A DNA stretch of 64,000 nt. Origin: Flammeovirga yaeyamensis. Its GTDB lineage: Bacteria > Bacteroidota > Bacteroidia > Cytophagales > Flammeovirgaceae. Shown here in pieces: positions 53,601-61,405 of this stretch (its first letter is position 1; each line of letters starts with the position of its first letter). The translations under genes were made by a program, and so were the position numbers. The stretch covers positions 1,178,001 through 1,242,000 of the forward strand of contig NZ_CP076133.1 of assembly GCF_018736045.1 (NCBI RefSeq), written 5' to 3'. The notes under the pieces were generated by a model. It had not been told where the DNA came from. It did no database searches and saw nothing but the letters and a program-made list of their open reading frames with translations.

Positions 53601-54539
53601 GAAACCAGCATTACCAGGACCAAATTGAGTCCATTTTACTTTGGTTTCCGACTTCACTTTTCCCGATTGTACCTGACTCATGTATTCATCATAAAATGAT
53701 TTGGTGGTGAAACACCATACATCTCCAGTGATTACATTGTCGTTGGCTTCGATTTCGTCAACACGCCAGAAATACTTTGTATCATTTTCTAAATCATCAA
53801 TAATTATTTGACTATCCGTAATATCTGTAGCAATCTGCTCTAAATCATCTGATGAGGTTCCTAAATAGACATTACTTTTTACAGCAGTGATACCTTTTAA
53901 CCATTGCAATTGCACATCGAAAGAGGTAATCGCTGTCGCCTCATTTTTTGGTGATGGAGTAGTGGGCTTCGCTTCCGTTGCTAACTTTACCAATTGTACA
54001 TCATCAATATTTAGATAAGCACCATTTTCTAAATAAGGAATTCTGATGTAAGGAAGGAAAGTGCTGTAACTATCGTCTACCTCAAATTCAATGAGCAGTT
54101 GTACAAAATCATCTTTGGCACCACTAGTAATCGTCACGATATGCTCGCCAATACTACTAGAACTACCCTGTCTTCCGTCGTGCACATCAACAGTAATAGT
54201 TTCACCTGTTCGTTCTACATCTGTTTTATAATAAAATGAGAATTGGTATTTCCCTGCATCCAAATCTGGATAATTTTCATTACGAAATGTGGGCGTTCCG
54301 TTTCCATAATCACGATAGGCGATTTTAAGTGATCTTGATCCCGTTCTTTTCACTTCGGTATCTACTTCGAAACCAATGAATGGCCAGGCTCTCCAAAGAG
54401 TTTTTGCTTCATAATTGTAATAACTCTCATAAGAACCCGAAATTGATCCGTTTTCAAAACTTTCATCAGGTAGTAAGTTTGTTTGTCCAATAGCACTAAA
54501 GGACCATAAAATTAAAATTTGAAGAGTAATAAATCTCAT
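50664..54539 (-). CDS. Large secreted Asp-box beta-propeller protein with T9SS sorting domain
   Basis: The 1291-residue precursor has a signal peptide (MRFITLQILILWSFSAIGQ). In order it shows a carbohydrate-binding-like beta-sandwich (about 22-190), a FN3-like domain (196-283, ending KYFWRVDEIE), then many BNR/Asp-box repeats over about 300-1110 (for example KTTDAGNTWTE, RSTDAGATWTN, KSDDNGATWQN, YSDDYGQSWTK, LSKDGGETWIK). A Big_2-like Ig domain follows (about 1125-1205) and a C-terminal type IX sorting signal (FLVYPNPVRDILYL to GKFIKR). Tandem propellers of this kind occur in GH74 xyloglucanases and VPS10/sortilin-like proteins. Substrate and activity are unproven. Confidence 0.83.
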   Translation of the reverse strand: MRFITLQILILWSFSAIGQTNLLPDESFENGSISGSYESYYNYEAKTLWRAWPFIGFEVDTEVKRTGSRSLKIAYRDYGNGTPTFRNENYPDLDAGKYQFSFYYKTDVERTGETITVDVHDGRQGSSSSIGEHIVTITSGAKDDFVQLLIEFEVDDSYSTFLPYIRIPYLENGAYLNIDDVQLVKLATEAKPTTPSPKNEATAITSFDVQLQWLKGITAVKSNVYLGTSSDDLEQIATDITDSQIIIDDLENDTKYFWRVDEIEANDNVITGDVWCFTTKSFYDEYMSQVQSGKVKSETKVKWTQFGPGNAGFSNFLRYHPLLPDFCVESPDMGNTYQTEDNGKSWKTIKDVDGEGNFFRLYDLQYSTKTEKYAVAIESSRLYFSQDTARSWTEIKKCPWYSFEFDGGRDGRSWYRKVSAVAMDPSNDFTWYVGAGNFCRGQQQLWSTVNNPTAANPRGNENIYDNIKYQGKIWKTTDAGNTWTELTQGLDEKAQFSRIIVHPTNSNIVFAGSQYGLFRSTDAGATWTNIGEGKLDNNTVMDMDYYFDKTSGRFVLYVADQVRYHGNGQTTRSDGGIFKSDDNGATWQNINGNLGLDINRLTGGVSDNYYQYIAKWFDITTAEARSKYPTLPTAALQYFNSLNVDPSEENGLYVGFYDAQIQKSIIPGRLWKTTDGGTSWINIARDFGPAWENDKDYWIERNNPYNDNMEEGHQLSNQQWGQNYPLRSLRYCAVNTRGDVMLIYAHNTFVSTDKGETFKQVNETYTSNGNIMGTGDSNLPGQCIFQDRRLGEGILYLGSGEHHLWRSTNDGVDGKQAVKYIPQTQESVFAISTHPWDVNTVYTTSMRQKHLDRIYKSTDGAETFEDWGKATEAEEWMWTNNIIIDPIQPNYMYFGVTQVAGSGGGSGNDGPDKDKEGGFHKSTDSGKIFTPSNNGMPTKMWIQDLAFDPRDSTYQSIFAAAPWNEEVRKNGGLFHTSDRGNNWTEIKVADYIEGINSVTFDHTGRLYVTAGRRAGDVKSGGLYYSDDYGQSWTKVFESQFIEFFDVSPFDRNLLVISQGVITANPGFYLSKDGGETWIKSNHTVGQPDNINQVEFDVNDPTVLWAAVMGSGFYKGKIEGGEASRQIILTPGTATLEKQESLELEVETFDILGEIKYKSANNSIASVSKDGIVTAHKRGAVKIWATSEDDRYSDFVYLVVLGDDTDPPLSIEDTKTSDFLVYPNPVRDILYLKGNSINEPMLFNVYTITGTLVSSQTIQGSGKIDVSKLRKGLYIYKAKGNTTEAAGKFIKR

Positions 54540-54891
54540 ACTTCTATAGCGGTTTAATGTTGATTTTTCATTTCATAGCTTCAAAAAATGCACTTATCAA
54601 AAAGTGATTATTGTAAACATAGCCGAAATGATATTCAATCTCTGATTAAACTAATTCGTAAAACGGGGGTGAATTATTATCTGAACTTGAAATTTCAATA
54701 TCAGTGTTTAGAAAAAAGAAAAGATTATGATAATTGGAAATAAAGTGATGTGGTTTTGACGTGTTTTTTTGATGATGAGATACGTAAGGGGAAATATTTT
54801 TTAGGTTATCGGGGGGATATCTTTGAAAATCGATAAGTACATTTCATTTTGATACAATTGATAAAAATTCATTATATCCTAACTTTATGAT
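54540..54891. other. Divergent intergenic region
   Basis: AT-rich sequence between the divergent secreted-protein and Fur genes. It ends with TAACTTTA, a loose -7-like element about 20 nt before the Fur-family start. No gene or repeat was recognised. Confidence 0.45.
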
Positions 54892-55302
54892 ATGGAAAAT
54901 GAAATAGATAAAAAGCTATTAGCAAAAAATATAAAACCAACGGCTATGCGTCAGTTAGTTTATGATATTTTATTAAAAAACAATAAAGCATTAAGTCTTT
55001 ATGAAATAGAACAACAATTTGATAATGTTGAACGCTCTACTATATTTAGAACTTTAAAGACTTTTCAAGAAAAATTACTTATTCATAGTGTAGATGACGG
55101 TACTGGAGCTGTAAAATATGCTCTTTGTGATGAAGATTGTAAATGTCTGCCAGATGATCTACATGTACATTTTTTGTGTAATACATGTGGGGCTACCTAT
55201 TGCTTAAGGGAAATGCCCATTCCTAAAATTGAATTACCAAAGAATTTTTCATTTCAAAATGCAAATTTTGTAGTAAAAGGTATTTGTGCAAAGTGTAAGT
55301 AA
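54892..55302 (+). CDS. Fur-family metal-responsive repressor
   Basis: The 136-residue protein has an N-terminal winged helix (KPTAMRQLVYDILLKNNKAL to RSTIFRTLKTFQEK) and a C-terminal metal domain with DDLHVHFLCNTCGATYCL and terminal CAKC, the two CxxC pairs that hold structural zinc. HVHF carries regulatory-site His. Length is normal. Whether it senses iron, zinc or another metal cannot be told. The downstream ICMT-type and CDF transporter genes on the same strand suggest heavy-metal or zinc stress as its signal. Confidence 0.88.
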   Translation: MENEIDKKLLAKNIKPTAMRQLVYDILLKNNKALSLYEIEQQFDNVERSTIFRTLKTFQEKLLIHSVDDGTGAVKYALCDEDCKCLPDDLHVHFLCNTCGATYCLREMPIPKIELPKNFSFQNANFVVKGICAKCK

Positions 55303-55368
55303 AACTTTGCAATACTAGTGCACTTGTTTCTTCTATAGATTTGAGTTATCATTTAAATAGAAGTAATC

Positions 55369-55959
55369 ATGGCAATATATTTATTCATTTTTTACTGTTT
55401 GTTTTTTATTATACTATTTATAGCCCCAAGTTATTTAACTTTCAAACAAACAGGGATTCATCCTTTCAGATTTACAGAAGAAGATACGACAATAAACTAT
55501 GTAGGAAAAGTATATAAAATTATCTCAGCGATCTCTTTTGTTACACTATTAATTAATGCATTGATACCTGGTTTAATGCAATTTCTCATTCCGATTGAAT
55601 ACCTTGAATCTGAATTAATTTCATGGTTTGGTCTATTCATGATACACTTGGCATTCGTCCTAATTTTTATTGCTCAGCGAAATATGTCTAATGAATGGCG
55701 AATTGGTATTGATGATACAAATAGAGTTCATTTAGTTACAAAAGGAATGTTTAGTATTTCTAGAAATCCCATTTTTCTCGGAGTATTAGTAGTTTTCTTA
55801 GGCCTTTTTTTGATTATGCCGAATATAATAACAGCTATAATTTTAATAACAGGGATGGTTGTTATACAAACACAGGTACGCCTTGAAGAAGAGTTTTTAG
55901 AAAACGTTTTAGGGGTTGAATACAAAGTATATAGGAGTAAAGTTAGACGTTGGCTTTAA
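55369..55959 (+). CDS. Isoprenylcysteine carboxyl methyltransferase (ICMT)-like membrane protein
   Basis: The 196-residue protein has about five membrane helices. The C-terminal region carries VTKGMFSISRNPIFLGVLVV and then RLEEEFLENVLGVEYKVYRS, the SAM-binding ICMT/PEMT signature (the RNP and E-EFL motifs). In bacteria such proteins methylate unknown lipids or small molecules and often lie near metal-transport genes. It overlaps the start codon of the following transporter gene by 1 nt. Confidence 0.85.
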   Translation: MAIYLFIFYCLFFIILFIAPSYLTFKQTGIHPFRFTEEDTTINYVGKVYKIISAISFVTLLINALIPGLMQFLIPIEYLESELISWFGLFMIHLAFVLIFIAQRNMSNEWRIGIDDTNRVHLVTKGMFSISRNPIFLGVLVVFLGLFLIMPNIITAIILITGMVVIQTQVRLEEEFLENVLGVEYKVYRSKVRRWL

Positions 55960-56756
55960 TGATAAAATCAAATTTTCATATCTCACAAATGGATTGTCCT
56001 TCGGAAGAAAATATGATCCGAATGCAATTAGACGGTTTAGAGTTTATTAAAAAACTTGAATTCGACCTTGAAAAACGAAATCTTATTGTTTTTCATTTAG
56101 AAGATAACAAAGAGATTATAAAACGATTGGAAGTATTGAATTTAGGAGTAAAGTTTTTGAATAAAGAAAACATAGATGAATCCGAATTAAAAGTCGCTGA
56201 TACTAAAAATCAACAAAAACTGCTTTGGTCTGTCTTAATTATAAATTTTGTGTTTTTTATCATCGAAATAACATCTGGAGTTATCTCTAAATCAATGGGC
56301 TTAGTTGCTGATTCACTTGATATGTTAGCAGATTCGCTTGTTTATGGATTAAGTCTTTGGGCAGTAGGTTCAACAGTGATAAGAAAAAAGAAGGTTGCTC
56401 GATTAAGTGGTTATTTCCAAATCACTTTAGCAGTTATGGGGATTATAGAGGTCATACGAAGGTTTTTGGGTTTCGAATCAATGCCAGATTTTCGTTTAAT
56501 GATTGGTATTTCCATTTTAGCTTTAATAGCCAATGGGGTATGCTTGTTTTTATTACTTAAATCAAAAAGTAATGAAGCTCATATGAAAGCAAGTATGGTT
56601 TTCACATCAAATGATGTGATTATTAATTTAGGAGTAATTATAGCAGGAGTGCTTGTTATATTTACAAAATCAAAATACCCAGATTTAATTATTGGAGGGA
56701 TAGTATTTTTAATTGTTGTTAGAGGTGCTCTAAGAATTTTAAAGCTAGGAAAATAG
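55959..56756 (+). CDS. Cation diffusion facilitator transporter with N-terminal HMA-like domain
   Basis: Start chosen at 55959 (MIKSNFHISQMDC), which overlaps the previous stop. The first ~65 residues resemble a heavy-metal-associated domain with a single Cys (MDCPSEENMIRMQL). The rest is a CDF family transporter: VADSLDMLADSLVYGLSLWA with the Asp residues of the transport site in TM2 and SNDVIINLGVIIAGVLVIF in TM5. Predicted to export Zn2+ or a related divalent metal. Its neighbours (Fur-type regulator, ICMT-like protein) support metal homeostasis. A palindrome follows. Confidence 0.85.
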   Translation: MIKSNFHISQMDCPSEENMIRMQLDGLEFIKKLEFDLEKRNLIVFHLEDNKEIIKRLEVLNLGVKFLNKENIDESELKVADTKNQQKLLWSVLIINFVFFIIEITSGVISKSMGLVADSLDMLADSLVYGLSLWAVGSTVIRKKKVARLSGYFQITLAVMGIIEVIRRFLGFESMPDFRLMIGISILALIANGVCLFLLLKSKSNEAHMKASMVFTSNDVIINLGVIIAGVLVIFTKSKYPDLIIGGIVFLIVVRGALRILKLGK

Positions 56757-56775
56757 GTATCATTAATTTTTTACT

Positions 56776-56814
56776 CCCTTTTACGGACCTTGCACTGCAA
56801 GGTCCGTAAAAGGG
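56776..56814. repeat. Interspersed palindrome, copy C
   Basis: A perfect 19-bp inverted repeat around a single centre base (CCCTTTTACGGACCTTGCA and its complement). It shares the ACGGACnTTGCA core and AAGGGC flank with copies at 39761 and 58152. It can terminate the transporter operon. Confidence 0.75.
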
Positions 56815-56897
56815 CATATATATGAATACTACTTTAAAAGAACATCAATAATTAATAAAAATGTATATTGAGAAAAACTAAACTAAATCTGAAAAAA

Positions 56898-57551
56898 ATG
56901 AAACCAATTTTTACAACAGTCTCAGAAGACTGGAAGAGAAAACCGTATTTTGATTATTACTATTATAACATTAAGACGAAGTATAATATCAATCATCACA
57001 TTGATATCACAGATTTCAAAAATGAAATAAAAGAAAGAGGACTTAAGTTTTTTCCATCAATGTTGTATGTCATACTCAAAATTATAAATCAATCTGATGA
57101 GTTTAGAATGGGGTTTAATGAGAAGGGAAAATTAGGATGTTGGAATTATGTTAATCCTGTTTATACAATCTTTCATGAAGACGATAAAACATTTTCGGAT
57201 ATGTGGAGTGAATACAAACCTGACTTCCAAGGTTTTTATAATGAAATAATTAATGATATTGAAACGTATAAAGAAGTTAGAGAAGTGAAAGCCAGAGGTT
57301 CCCAACCGGTTAACTTCTGTCCAGTATCTTCAATTCCTTGGTTAAGTTTTGAAAGTTTTAGTCAGGAAACATATTGCGAAAGTACACTTCTTTACCCCAT
57401 TATTAGAATGGGTAAGTTTTATGAAAAAGATGCTAAAGTGCTTTTACCCATCTCTGTTTTTGTTAATCACGCAGTGGCAGATGGCTATCATACTTGTAAA
57501 TTAATTAATGATATTGAAGAGTATGGAAAAGCAGTTTCTTCGTGGATTTAA
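56898..57551 (+). CDS. Chloramphenicol acetyltransferase (CatA family)
   Basis: The start at 56898 (MKPIFTTVSEDW) gives 217 residues, the standard CAT length; an in-frame TTG upstream is less likely. The catalytic motif is VNHAVADGYHTC, with the acyl-accepting His (about H191) and DG; the usual HH is NH here. Also visible: NFCPVSSIPWLSFESFS, with the conserved S-x-x-P-W block. It would acetylate chloramphenicol or a related acceptor. It lies in an accessory stretch between palindromes and a toxin-antitoxin pair, suggesting mobility. Resistance phenotype is not certain from sequence. Confidence 0.82.
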   Translation: MKPIFTTVSEDWKRKPYFDYYYYNIKTKYNINHHIDITDFKNEIKERGLKFFPSMLYVILKIINQSDEFRMGFNEKGKLGCWNYVNPVYTIFHEDDKTFSDMWSEYKPDFQGFYNEIINDIETYKEVREVKARGSQPVNFCPVSSIPWLSFESFSQETYCESTLLYPIIRMGKFYEKDAKVLLPISVFVNHAVADGYHTCKLINDIEEYGKAVSSWI

Positions 57552-57653
57552 TTTAGAAGAATAGTCAATCAACACGAATACTGTAAAATTTCAACGTTAA
57601 AAAAAACACGTTTGTAAATCCTTGTCTAAAATATTTTGTTCTATTGACAAAGT

Positions 57654-57878
57654 ATATCACTGACTGAACCAAACGATAAATGGTTAAAGGAGCAAGTTGA
57701 CAGTAAAGAATATTCAAGTAAAAGTGAGTTGGTAAATGATTTAATTCGTCAAGCGAGAAAGCAACAATCTCAAATTGATTGGATTAAATCTAAAATTGAG
57801 AAAGCTGAAAAAAGTGGTTTTACTCAAGATTCCAAAGAAGAAATATTATCACAAGCGAAGACATCTTTAAATGGCTAA
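57654..57878 (+). CDS. ParD-like antitoxin with damaged or non-canonical start
   Basis: The frame reads ISLTEPNDKWLKEQVDSKEY and continues SSKSELVNDLIRQARKQQ, a typical ParD ribbon-helix-helix followed by a basic tail that wraps ParE. The frame is open from 57648 but has no ATG, GTG or TTG before the conserved region. TTG-ACA-AAG at 57644-57652 followed by one extra T (57653) would restore a start MTKISLTEPN, so a single-base insertion is likely. ATA or CTG initiation is also possible. It overlaps the toxin gene by 8 nt. Confidence 0.6.
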   Translation: MSLTEPNDKWLKEQVDSKEYSSKSELVNDLIRQARKQQSQIDWIKSKIEKAEKSGFTQDSKEEILSQAKTSLNG

Positions 57879-58143
57879 TTACAAGCTTAGCAATGTTGCA
57901 AAAGAAGATTTAATAAGAATATATCGCTATGGAGTGGAGCAATTTGGAGAGAAGCAAGCAGATAAATATTTCAACTCATTTGAAAGGATTGCACAAAGAC
58001 CTTTTTCTTATGAATCAGTAGATTATATTAAATCAGGATATAGAAAATGTGTATCTGGTGTTGACAGTATATATTTTAGAGTAATAAATGAATCTGTAGA
58101 GATAATGACAATTATCGGAAAACATGATTTAGAGAAATTATAA
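57871..58143 (+). CDS. ParE/RelE-family toxin
   Basis: A 90-residue protein with the ParE pattern: NYKLSNVAKEDLIRIYRYGV, FNSFERIAQRPFSYESVDYI, then GYRKCVSGVDSIYFRVINES and IIGKHDLEKL. ParE proteins poison DNA gyrase. The gene is intact and overlaps the antitoxin frame by 8 nt, normal for parDE. The antitoxin start problem (previous entry) raises the question of how the toxin is neutralised. Palindrome D follows after 8 nt. Confidence 0.85.
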   Translation: MANYKLSNVAKEDLIRIYRYGVEQFGEKQADKYFNSFERIAQRPFSYESVDYIKSGYRKCVSGVDSIYFRVINESVEIMTIIGKHDLEKL

Positions 58144-58151
58144 TATCATCC

Positions 58152-58180
58152 GTACGGACGTTGCACTGCAATGTCCGTAC
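58152..58180. repeat. Interspersed palindrome, copy D
   Basis: GTACGGACGTTGCA pairs with TGCAATGTCCGTAC across one centre base, with a single G-T wobble. Its flanks ATCC and AAGGGC are shared with copy B, and AAGGGC with copy C. Confidence 0.75.
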
Positions 58181-58209
58181 AAGGGCGTATTCAAATGAAT
58201 GATATATAT

Positions 58210-59367
58210 TTATTTTTCTTTCAAAAAATAAAGCCCAACCAAAGGCCCAACACTCAACAAAACAAAAACATACTCAATAGATATAATTTCTTGCATCAGA
58301 CTAATCAATTGAATACTCACAATGGTAATAGCAAAGCCGATACAGTTTACAATGGTTAAAGCAGATCCCTTTAATTCGATCGGTGCATTCTGAGCGACTA
58401 GAGTAGAGAAAAGTGGAGAGTCGGCAATGACAAACATACCCCACAGCATTAAGAATACAGTAAAAAGAAATTGTGAAGATTGATAAAAGAGAAGTGGGGA
58501 TATAAAACAGCAAGTGCAAGACAAAAGTAACACTAATTGGGCTGTTTTTTTTACACCAATTTTTTCAGAAATATAACCTCCAATGATGCAAGCGATACTA
58601 CCAATTCCTATCACCAAGAAAGCATACAAAGAAGTGTTGGCTTCCACTTGATGTATAGTATTGTAAGCGATGATCATCAAAGGAACAAATGCCCAGAACG
58701 TATAGAGTTCCCACATATGACCGAAATATCCAAAGGCGGCACTTCGAAATTTCTCTTTTTTGAAAATATCAAATATAGCACTGAACTGAAAAGAACTTGA
58801 AGACTTCCGAAATGGCCCATCAGGTACGAAAAAGAAAATACTTAATCCACCAATCAAAGCTAAAACTGATGTTGATACTATCACATAATCCCATGGGAGA
58901 CCACTTGTAAATACTTTTAACGCATGTGGGAAAGCAGTTCCTAATACCAATGCTCCCACCAAAAAAGACAATGATTTACCTAAGCCGTGTTCGAAATAAT
59001 CGGCAGCTATTTTCATTCCTACAGGATATATTCCCGCTAAGAAAAAACCGGTCAGAAATCGAAAAAGAAGAAGAGTAGTGTAGGTATTACCATGGTAGAC
59101 AATTCCTAGATTGAACAGACTTCCAAGCAGTGCACAAATAAAAAATACTTTAGAAGGAGAGAAACGATCGGTGATGGTAAAAATAGCGAATACCAATGTG
59201 CCTATGATAAACCCAAATTGAACGACAGAGGTAAGTGCTCCAATAGCGTTTTCATTCAATTGTAAAGTGGCCACGAGATCACTCATCACGGCATTACCTG
59301 CAAACCATAAGGAAGTGCAGCAGAATTGAGAAATGACAATGAGAGGGAGAATAAGTTTGTTGTTCAT
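58210..59367 (-). CDS. MFS transporter
   Basis: The 385-residue protein has 12 hydrophobic segments. FLTGFFLAGIYPVGMKIAAD between TM4 and TM5 and the loop GLPWDYVI are MFS-like; GFGYFGHMWELYTFWAFVPL precedes TM7. It resembles the sugar/arabinose or NimT/CynX branches, but no substrate-specific motif stands out. It is flanked by palindromes D and E and converges on the ParDE genes. Confidence 0.85.
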   Translation of the reverse strand: MNNKLILPLIVISQFCCTSLWFAGNAVMSDLVATLQLNENAIGALTSVVQFGFIIGTLVFAIFTITDRFSPSKVFFICALLGSLFNLGIVYHGNTYTTLLLFRFLTGFFLAGIYPVGMKIAADYFEHGLGKSLSFLVGALVLGTAFPHALKVFTSGLPWDYVIVSTSVLALIGGLSIFFFVPDGPFRKSSSSFQFSAIFDIFKKEKFRSAAFGYFGHMWELYTFWAFVPLMIIAYNTIHQVEANTSLYAFLVIGIGSIACIIGGYISEKIGVKKTAQLVLLLSCTCCFISPLLFYQSSQFLFTVFLMLWGMFVIADSPLFSTLVAQNAPIELKGSALTIVNCIGFAITIVSIQLISLMQEIISIEYVFVLLSVGPLVGLYFLKEK

Positions 59368-59380
59368 TTAGTGTTTGAAA

Positions 59381-59422
59381 TTATATTGTATGGATGTATA
59401 TCACAACATCCATACAATATAA
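59381..59422. repeat. Interspersed palindrome, copy E
   Basis: A 17-bp stem (TTATATTGTATGGATGT and its complement) with an 8-nt loop. The inner part (GGATGT-N8-ACATCC) is a diverged form of copies B-D. It lies between two minus-strand genes and can terminate the upstream one. Confidence 0.6.
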
Positions 59423-59430
59423 CTCAAATT

Positions 59431-61404
59431 TTATAAGTCTGTTTCTTTATTGGTCATCACTAAAGTAACTTTATTAAAGTTAGCGGCTGAATTGATGAAT
59501 TTTCTAAACTGATCGTAGACTTCATGAGGGAATTTATACGTTTTGTACACTTCATCTACAGTGATAAATAACTTATTTCCTTCTAAGGTATAATCTGATT
59601 TGAAATAGGCTACTTCTTTTCCTTCTACCACTATCTTATTATCAATTTTGATACTTTCTAATCCTTCTAACTGATAACCTGCTGGAATATCAAGAGAGAT
59701 CTCATGGTGATAGTTTGAAATTGTAGACATAACGATATCATGTACTCTTTCTTTTTCCTGATATAATTCTGATTGTTTACCAATCAACTTACCTATGGAG
59801 ATCAAATATTCATTTCCAGCTCTCTCTACTAATTCTGGAGTAGTATACTCCACATTTATTTTGATGTAACTTTCGGGATCACTAGAAAGTTCGATATCCC
59901 TTCCTTCGATATCCCAGTTTTTTACTTCATAATTTTCATAAGCAGAAAGGATGACTTCCTTAATAAATTTTTCCTCAGATGACTTTTCATTATTTGAAAA
60001 AGCAGAACGGAAGGCAAATGATCTATACCCTTGAGAATAGTTTTGCATTTTTACATTTGGAAGTGAAAGATCATCAGAAAAATCAAGGCTTGCTTTCACT
60101 CCAATATGATTCACAGAATCACTTAAAAAACCTAAGTTGTCAAACTTACTGAAGTTTTTAGTCAGTTTTCTTTCTGCATTTCTATAATCAATAAACAATG
60201 CCTCAGAGTCCATTAAACCAGAATGAACAGGACCATAGCGCATATGATAAGCATCGGGTAATAAGAATTTCTCATATTTTGGGAAGTAGAAAAAGAGATC
60301 TGTAATATCATCCATAGAAGCATATCTTTGATCTACACGACCTTCATATCGATTACTCCCCATGACCAACTGATTATCAATTCCTAATTGATCAAAGCAA
60401 TACATATATAATTTGATTATTCCTCTATAGTTACCATTACCGTTGGCTACAACTGATTTCGGGTTTTCTAAAAGTTCCCCTCCACCTTTTGCAACTCGAA
60501 TAGTTGATTTTACCTTATTTTCTAATGCTTTAATTTTTTCTTCTTCAGAAATATTCATTGCAGCAATATCTTTTACATATTTCATCGCTACTTTTTCTGA
60601 TTTTGGAGCGTTAAAACTGTTCAACATTCCATCGATGTAGTAGTTCCATGTAAAAAATTTAGTTCTAGAATTTCCATTACTGCTCAGTTTATGTTTAAAC
60701 TTCATATATAAAGGATCCTCATAGGCATACTCTTCTTTAACAAAGGCAGGGATATTTTTTTGATTAAGTTTAATTACTCTAGGTAAGTCGTATTTCTTTT
60801 CAATACTACTGGATAAACCATTGTAAGACTTCGTTTTTATTGTCCACGTTTTAGGGTAGTACAATTTGATACTACAATCTAAAACTGGAATTTCTCTTTG
60901 CACTTTTTCGCTCCCATAAGGAACAATAGGCATTTTAATCGTGTAAATATATTCAGCTTCACCCCCCACTTCAAGTCCTTCTATGGCAAATATTTTTACA
61001 TTTTGAATGCCCTTCACATTCTTAAGCTCTTTAATATTCTCTTTTTTCAACATAGTGATTTTGCCATCTGTGTTGATTGACCTCACTTTTAACTGAATAA
61101 TTTCTGATGAAGATCGAATAGGAATATACACTCTGTTGTGTTTTTCAATGCCAGCATCAGAGTTTACATGCACTAAGCTATGAATGGTTTTGTAGGTATT
61201 CGCTTGATTATTAGTAATACGATGCTGTATGATGCGATGATCTTTTAAAACAACAGCTTCATATTCTTTATTTTCTTCTGAAATAGTAGCTAATTTAGGC
61301 TCTTTTTCCCAATCGTAATCTTTATACATTTTTGGGTCGTTTTGTCCAACAGCGTTAAGCGTAAAGACAGTCAGTATGAGCAAGATACTTTTTAAGGCTT
61401 TCAT
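59431..61404 (-). CDS. DUF3857/transglutaminase-like protein, catalytic centre lost
   Basis: The 657-residue precursor has a signal peptide (MKALKSILLILTVFTLNAVG, cleavage near QND). Residues about 50-210 are a DUF3857 domain (HRVYIPIRSSSEIIQLKVRS). Where its neighbour has the transglutaminase motif GDCKDMA, this protein has VANGNGNYRGIIKLYMYCFD (about 313-332), so the nucleophilic Cys is missing. A C-terminal beta domain follows. It is likely a pseudoenzyme or structural partner. The gene starts 1 nt after the stop of the intact paralogue on the same strand. Confidence 0.8.
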   Translation of the reverse strand: MKALKSILLILTVFTLNAVGQNDPKMYKDYDWEKEPKLATISEENKEYEAVVLKDHRIIQHRITNNQANTYKTIHSLVHVNSDAGIEKHNRVYIPIRSSSEIIQLKVRSINTDGKITMLKKENIKELKNVKGIQNVKIFAIEGLEVGGEAEYIYTIKMPIVPYGSEKVQREIPVLDCSIKLYYPKTWTIKTKSYNGLSSSIEKKYDLPRVIKLNQKNIPAFVKEEYAYEDPLYMKFKHKLSSNGNSRTKFFTWNYYIDGMLNSFNAPKSEKVAMKYVKDIAAMNISEEEKIKALENKVKSTIRVAKGGGELLENPKSVVANGNGNYRGIIKLYMYCFDQLGIDNQLVMGSNRYEGRVDQRYASMDDITDLFFYFPKYEKFLLPDAYHMRYGPVHSGLMDSEALFIDYRNAERKLTKNFSKFDNLGFLSDSVNHIGVKASLDFSDDLSLPNVKMQNYSQGYRSFAFRSAFSNNEKSSEEKFIKEVILSAYENYEVKNWDIEGRDIELSSDPESYIKINVEYTTPELVERAGNEYLISIGKLIGKQSELYQEKERVHDIVMSTISNYHHEISLDIPAGYQLEGLESIKIDNKIVVEGKEVAYFKSDYTLEGNKLFITVDEVYKTYKFPHEVYDQFRKFINSAANFNKVTLVMTNKETDL

Positions 61405-61405
61405 T

